Source: Clostridia bacterium (GTDB taxonomy: Bacteria > Bacillota_A > Clostridia > Christensenellales > Aristaeellaceae). From it: DNA of 27,471 nucleotides. The notes under the pieces were generated by a model. It worked only from the letters and a program-made list of their open reading frames with translations, searched no databases and was not told where the DNA came from. Below are positions 23,818-27,471 of this stretch, piece after piece. Every line of letters starts with the position of its first letter. Positions within the stretch are counted from its first letter, which is position 1. The DNA lies in assembly GCA_017464225.1 (NCBI GenBank), contig JAFUDW010000173.1, positions 1-27,471 of the forward strand, written 5' to 3'. The position numbers and the translations under genes were made by a program.

Positions 23818-26800
23818 GTGGCCGCGCCGAAAATCCAATCCTTCTCCCGCGTGGTGCCCATGATTTACGCCTACAACACGCCCGGCGTCAGCTATCATGA
23901 GGGCTGGACGAAGATCGGGTACACGGAAAAGCAGTCCGTGCAGCAGCGCATCGGGCAGCAGACCCACACGGCGGATATTCAATGGACGTTGGCCTGGATG
24001 GACAACGCCATGTTCAAGGACGGGTCCGGAGAGTATTTTACCGACCACGATTTCCACGACTATCTCCAGACACGCCGTCAGGTGGAGCGCACCGCGGGTA
24101 CGGAATGGTTCCATGTGGACGGGCCCACTTCCCAGCGGATGTTTATGGATTTTACCACCCATCAGCAGCCGCAGGCCCAGGCCCAAGCGGAATATACTCT
24201 GCGGGACGAGCAGGGCCAGGCGGTGCAGCAAACCAAGGATTATTTTGAGGCGGGCGGCGCGGAATTCCTTTGGAACGCCAAGCCCCGGTTTGGCAAGACG
24301 CTGACGGCCTATGACCTGATCCGGAAAATGAAGCTGCAAAAGGTGCTGATCGTCACCAACCGCCCCAGCATCGCCAACTCCTGGGCGGACGATTTCCAGA
24401 AGTTCATCGCCTGGCGGGGAGAATATGATTTCGTGTCCGAAACCGACGCGCTGAAGAATCATCCCGTGGTGATCAGCCGGGACGAATACTTGAAGCGCAT
24501 GATTATGGCCGATGAGGAAAAGGAGCAAACCCAGCGGGTTTGCGACGCGGGAACCGACCAGCAACATGAGGGAAAAGAGCATGCGCAAGCGCAGCGCAGG
24601 GCATGCGGCGAAATTGGCATGGTGGCCTTTGAATCCCTGCAGGGGCTGAAAGGCTCCAAATGGTTTGGCGGGGACTACCCCAAATTAAAATGGATTTATG
24701 ACAATAGTTTTGACCTGTTGATCGTGGATGAATCCCAGGAGGGCGTGGACACCATGCGCACGGAGCGGGCCTTCCGCTATATTCAGCGCAGCCACACCCT
24801 GTACCTTTCCGGCACGCCCTTTAAGCAGCTTGCCAGCGAGCAATTCAGCAAGGATCAGATTTTCAACTGGAGCTACGCCGACGAGCAGGAGAAGAAGGAT
24901 GGCTGGGGCGGAGAGGATTATAACCCTTATGAGGCGCTGCCCCGGCTGTCCATGTTCACCTATCAGCTGTCGCCCATGATCTATGATACCGTGCAAAAGG
25001 GCTTGGATCTGCCGGGCGAGGATGAAACGGTAGATTTCGCCTTTGACCTGAACGAGTTTTTCCTGACCAACGAAAGCGGGAAATTCATCCATGAGGCGGA
25101 AATCCGCAAATTCCTCCATGCCCTGACTACCCGGGAAAAGTATCCCTTCTCCACGCCGGAGCTGCGGCAGGAGCTCAAGCATACCATGTGGTATCTGAAC
25201 CGGGTGGCGTCGGCCAAAGCGCTGTATAAGCTGTTGCAGGAAGAAGAATTTAGACCCATTTTCGGGGAATATGAAATCGTGCTGGCGGCGGGCGACGGCA
25301 GGTTGGGCAAGGACGACGACAGGCAGGCTGCGGCGGCGCTGGACCGAGTACGGGAGGCCATTCGCACCCACGATAAAACCATCACCCTGACCGTGGGGCA
25401 GCTGACGGTGGGCATCACCGTGCCGGAATGGAGCGGCGTGCTGATGCTGTGCAACATGAAAAGCCCGTCCAGCTATATGCAGGCGGCGTTCCGGGCTCAG
25501 AATCCCTGCATCTTCACCGATGAAAACGGGCAGCGGTTCCGCAAGCAAAACGCCTATGTGTTTGATTTCGACCCCGCCCGGACGCTGATCATCTTTGATG
25601 AGTTCGCCAACAACCTGCGGCCTGAAACCGCCGCGGGCCGGGGTACCGGGGACGACAGGGAGCAGAACATCAAGCGGCTGCTCAACTTCTTCCCCGTGCT
25701 GGGCGAGGACGGCGAAGGGAAAATGGTGGAGCTGGACGCGAAAGCCGTCCTATCCATTCCCCGGCGCTTAAAAAGCCAGGAGGTGGTGCGCCGGGGCTTT
25801 ATGAGCAATTTCCTGTTCCAGAATATCAGCAATATTTTCGGTGCGCCGGGCATCGTGCGGGAAATTGTGGAAAAGCTGACGCCTGCCCATGAGGAACCCA
25901 AGCGGCGAGAGAGCGGCTTGGAGGAATTGGATTCTATTCGTGTGGACGAGCAGGGCGAGGTGGAAATTCCCAAAGAGCGGGTGATCGGCAAAGCGGCGGA
26001 ATTGTTCGGGCCGAAAATCTATGAGAATATGGGCCGGGCGGTGCAGCCCGCTTTGGACGCGGTGCAGGGCGGCGATAAGCAGGACGTGACCAGCCAGGTG
26101 CAGAACGTGATCGAAACAGTAAAGCAGAATCTACACGATCAGGTTTTTGCAACCGTTGGAGATACTGGAGAAGTCAAAAAAGGAGCCCTGACCCGCATGG
26201 AGCGGCAGGCATTCCAGGAAGTGGATGCGACCTTGGAAAAAGCCAGGGACGATTATCTGCATGAAGTGACCGTCGCCGAAGCGGAATTGGCACAAAAGCG
26301 CCAGGAAGCCGAAACAGAAAAGCAGGTTCAGCAAGCGGAAGCGGACTACCAAAGCAAAATGCAGGATGCTTTGCAGGCATTTACCGCCGGGATGCAGAAC
26401 ATTGTGGATAAGACTATCCAGGAAAAGCCCCAGCAAGTAGTAGAACAAATTGAAAAGCATAAGGAAGAAGAAAAGAAGCGCACCATGGAGGACACCATTC
26501 GGGATCATCTGCGCGGCTTTTCCCGCACCATCCCCAGCTTTATCATGGCCTACGGGGACGAAAACCTAACCCTGGCCAATTTTGACGATTACACCGAGGA
26601 CGACGTGTTCCTGGAGGTGACGGGCATCACGGAAGAACAGTTCCGTTTTCTCCGGGACGGCGGCGATGCCGTGAACCCAGAAACCGGGGAGATGGAGCAT
26701 TTCGCCGGGCACCTATTCGACGAAATAGTGTTCAACGATTCCATTGAGGAATTCTGGAATAAAAAGCAGGCGCTGGCCGATTATTTCGATGAAACCCATG

Positions 26801-27228
26801 ACGAGGATATTTTCGATTACATCCCGCCGCAGAAAACCAACCAGATTTTCACGCCCCGGTGGGTGGTGAAGAAGATGGTGGATGAGCTCGAGGCCAACAA
26901 TCCCGGCTGTTTCGATGATCCCGATAAAACCTTTGCTGACCTGTACATGAAATCCGGGCTGTATATCACAGAAATCGTGAAGCGGCTGTTCTGCAGTAAG
27001 CGCTTGAAAGCGCTGTTCCCCGACGACCATGACCGCATCCGGCATATCATGACAAAGCAGGTGTATGGCATGGCCCCCACCCGAATCATTTACCTGATCG
27101 CTACGAATTATATCCTGGGCTTTGATGATTCGCTGAAACTGGAAACGAGAAATTTCGTTCATGCTGACGCAGCGGAAGCGGCGAAGAATGGGACGCTGGA
27201 GGAACTGGTGGAAAGACACTTCGGGTGA
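23818..27228 (+). CDS. GIY-YIG-like nuclease / SF2 helicase / coiled-coil / partial methylase fusion (restriction subunit)
   Basis: This 1136-residue protein starts at GTG with AAGGAG nine bases upstream, directly after the methylase stop. Residues about 13-105 resemble the T5orf172/GIY-YIG nuclease fold (MIYAYN, WTKIGYT, VQQRIGQQ, GTEWF). A superfamily 2 helicase follows, with AKPRFGKT (154-161), LLIVDESQ (300-307), LSGTPF (330-335) and a motif VI-like QAAFRAQNP (555-563). A Gln/Glu/Lys-rich coiled coil covers about 790-895. The C-terminus has a methylase-like entry, QIFTPRWVVKKMVDELE (1009-1025), then ADLYMKSGLYITEIVKRLF (1040-1058) where DPxCGxG would stand, and YGMAPTRIIYLIATNYILG. It ends before any NPPY motif. 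It probably translocates on and cuts unmodified DNA together with the upstream methylase; this is inferred from domains. Confidence 0.85.
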   Translation: MAAPKIQSFSRVVPMIYAYNTPGVSYHEGWTKIGYTEKQSVQQRIGQQTHTADIQWTLAWMDNAMFKDGSGEYFTDHDFHDYLQTRRQVERTAGTEWFHVDGPTSQRMFMDFTTHQQPQAQAQAEYTLRDEQGQAVQQTKDYFEAGGAEFLWNAKPRFGKTLTAYDLIRKMKLQKVLIVTNRPSIANSWADDFQKFIAWRGEYDFVSETDALKNHPVVISRDEYLKRMIMADEEKEQTQRVCDAGTDQQHEGKEHAQAQRRACGEIGMVAFESLQGLKGSKWFGGDYPKLKWIYDNSFDLLIVDESQEGVDTMRTERAFRYIQRSHTLYLSGTPFKQLASEQFSKDQIFNWSYADEQEKKDGWGGEDYNPYEALPRLSMFTYQLSPMIYDTVQKGLDLPGEDETVDFAFDLNEFFLTNESGKFIHEAEIRKFLHALTTREKYPFSTPELRQELKHTMWYLNRVASAKALYKLLQEEEFRPIFGEYEIVLAAGDGRLGKDDDRQAAAALDRVREAIRTHDKTITLTVGQLTVGITVPEWSGVLMLCNMKSPSSYMQAAFRAQNPCIFTDENGQRFRKQNAYVFDFDPARTLIIFDEFANNLRPETAAGRGTGDDREQNIKRLLNFFPVLGEDGEGKMVELDAKAVLSIPRRLKSQEVVRRGFMSNFLFQNISNIFGAPGIVREIVEKLTPAHEEPKRRESGLEELDSIRVDEQGEVEIPKERVIGKAAELFGPKIYENMGRAVQPALDAVQGGDKQDVTSQVQNVIETVKQNLHDQVFATVGDTGEVKKGALTRMERQAFQEVDATLEKARDDYLHEVTVAEAELAQKRQEAETEKQVQQAEADYQSKMQDALQAFTAGMQNIVDKTIQEKPQQVVEQIEKHKEEEKKRTMEDTIRDHLRGFSRTIPSFIMAYGDENLTLANFDDYTEDDVFLEVTGITEEQFRFLRDGGDAVNPETGEMEHFAGHLFDEIVFNDSIEEFWNKKQALADYFDETHDEDIFDYIPPQKTNQIFTPRWVVKKMVDELEANNPGCFDDPDKTFADLYMKSGLYITEIVKRLFCSKRLKALFPDDHDRIRHIMTKQVYGMAPTRIIYLIATNYILGFDDSLKLETRNFVHADAAEAAKNGTLEELVERHFG

Positions 27229-27351
27229 TTGAATAGCGGTGATTTTGCTGCCAATCCAATTTCGATTCGTTTTCTCCCTGTGGTATCTTTGGCAGAAGAT
27301 TTTCTGATTCTGCTGCTGAAATCAGCAGGAAAGAAAATCGATGCCAATAAA

Positions 27352-27399
27352 ACTGAAAAATGACAGAGAAGCGAAAAAGATTCGCTGTCATTTTTCAGT
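27352..27399. terminator. Long hairpin, probable terminator of the methylase-helicase operon
   Basis: A 15-base perfect inverted repeat, ACTGAAAAATGACAG (27352-27366) and CTGTCATTTTTCAGT (27385-27399), has a possible inner CGAA/TTCG pair. Taken as TGACAG/CTGTCA followed by TTTTT it is a normal intrinsic terminator, and it can act in both directions. An imperfect CTGCTG/CAGCAG hairpin lies just before it. Confidence 0.7.
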
Positions 27400-27450
27400 A
27401 AAAGCAAAACGGAATTTGCTTATTCGATGGGCACATTCCATTTTGCTTTT
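27400..27450. repeat. Second inverted repeat at the right edge
   Basis: AAAAGCAAAACGGAAT (27400-27415) and ATTCCATTTTGCTTTT (27435-27450) match at 15 of 16 positions and follow the previous hairpin without a gap. A GGAGG-like sequence appears at 27454-27458, but no gene start is visible before the window ends. Confidence 0.6.
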
Positions 27451-27471
27451 TGTGGAGGATTCCAAAGGGGA

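Noticed and set aside
19331..27471. Calling the right third a defined integrative element
   Set aside because: No integrase, relaxase, tRNA or flanking direct repeat is visible, so the limits cannot be set. It is kept only as a finding.

Overview
The window looks like the chromosome of an endospore-forming, fairly GC-rich member of the Clostridia. It carries spoIIP and spoIVA, a CdaR/PucR-type regulator and a clostridial signal-peptide style. Sampled core genes run about 57-67% GC and most genes have strong AGGAGG-type ribosome sites. A Christensenellales/Aristaeella-like gut lineage would fit, but this is an impression and not a test. No rRNA, tRNA, CRISPR array, transposase or integrase was seen.

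Left edge (1-1500). A peptide natural-product locus lies on the minus strand. It has a 63-residue precursor with three Ala-Cys-Gly-Ala-Ala-Cys-Gly-Ala blocks and, running off the window edge, the first 25 codons of a radical SAM enzyme with a CxxxCxxC cluster motif. A nested inverted repeat separates it from a divergent gene for a secreted protein made of two 107-residue repeats.

Core region (1500-19030). A class M-like sirtuin (catalytic His replaced by Gln) is followed by guaB, which is broken by one missing base in a T-run. Upstream of guaB on the same strand are spoIIP and a DUF1614-like membrane protein. Next come a CdaR-like regulator with an S41 protease, a CydDC-like ABC exporter pair with a DUF454 protein, spoIVA, a MATE transporter, an NYN/OST-HTH protein with a DUF1858 protein, and murG-rlmD.

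Accessory region (about 19030-27471). Composition drops at the 3' end of rlmD, whose protein carries an extra C-terminal tail of about 98 residues. The rumA/rlmD 3' end is a known insertion site for integrative elements in other Firmicutes. This stretch has a small-protein cassette behind a long structured leader, with a possible opposite-strand small RNA. It also has an AT-rich XRE-family regulator and a second, short XRE regulator divergent from a two-gene restriction-modification-like operon. That operon encodes an Eco57I-like adenine methylase and a 1136-residue GIY-YIG / SF2 helicase / coiled coil / partial methylase fusion. The methylase gene has an AT-rich block that coincides with its NPPY and putative target-recognition part. 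The operon ends in tandem inverted repeats.

The parts most worth following up are the ACGX-type RiPP locus, the methylase-helicase system with its mosaic methylase, and the overlapping small-RNA/leader region near 19.9-20.1 kb.
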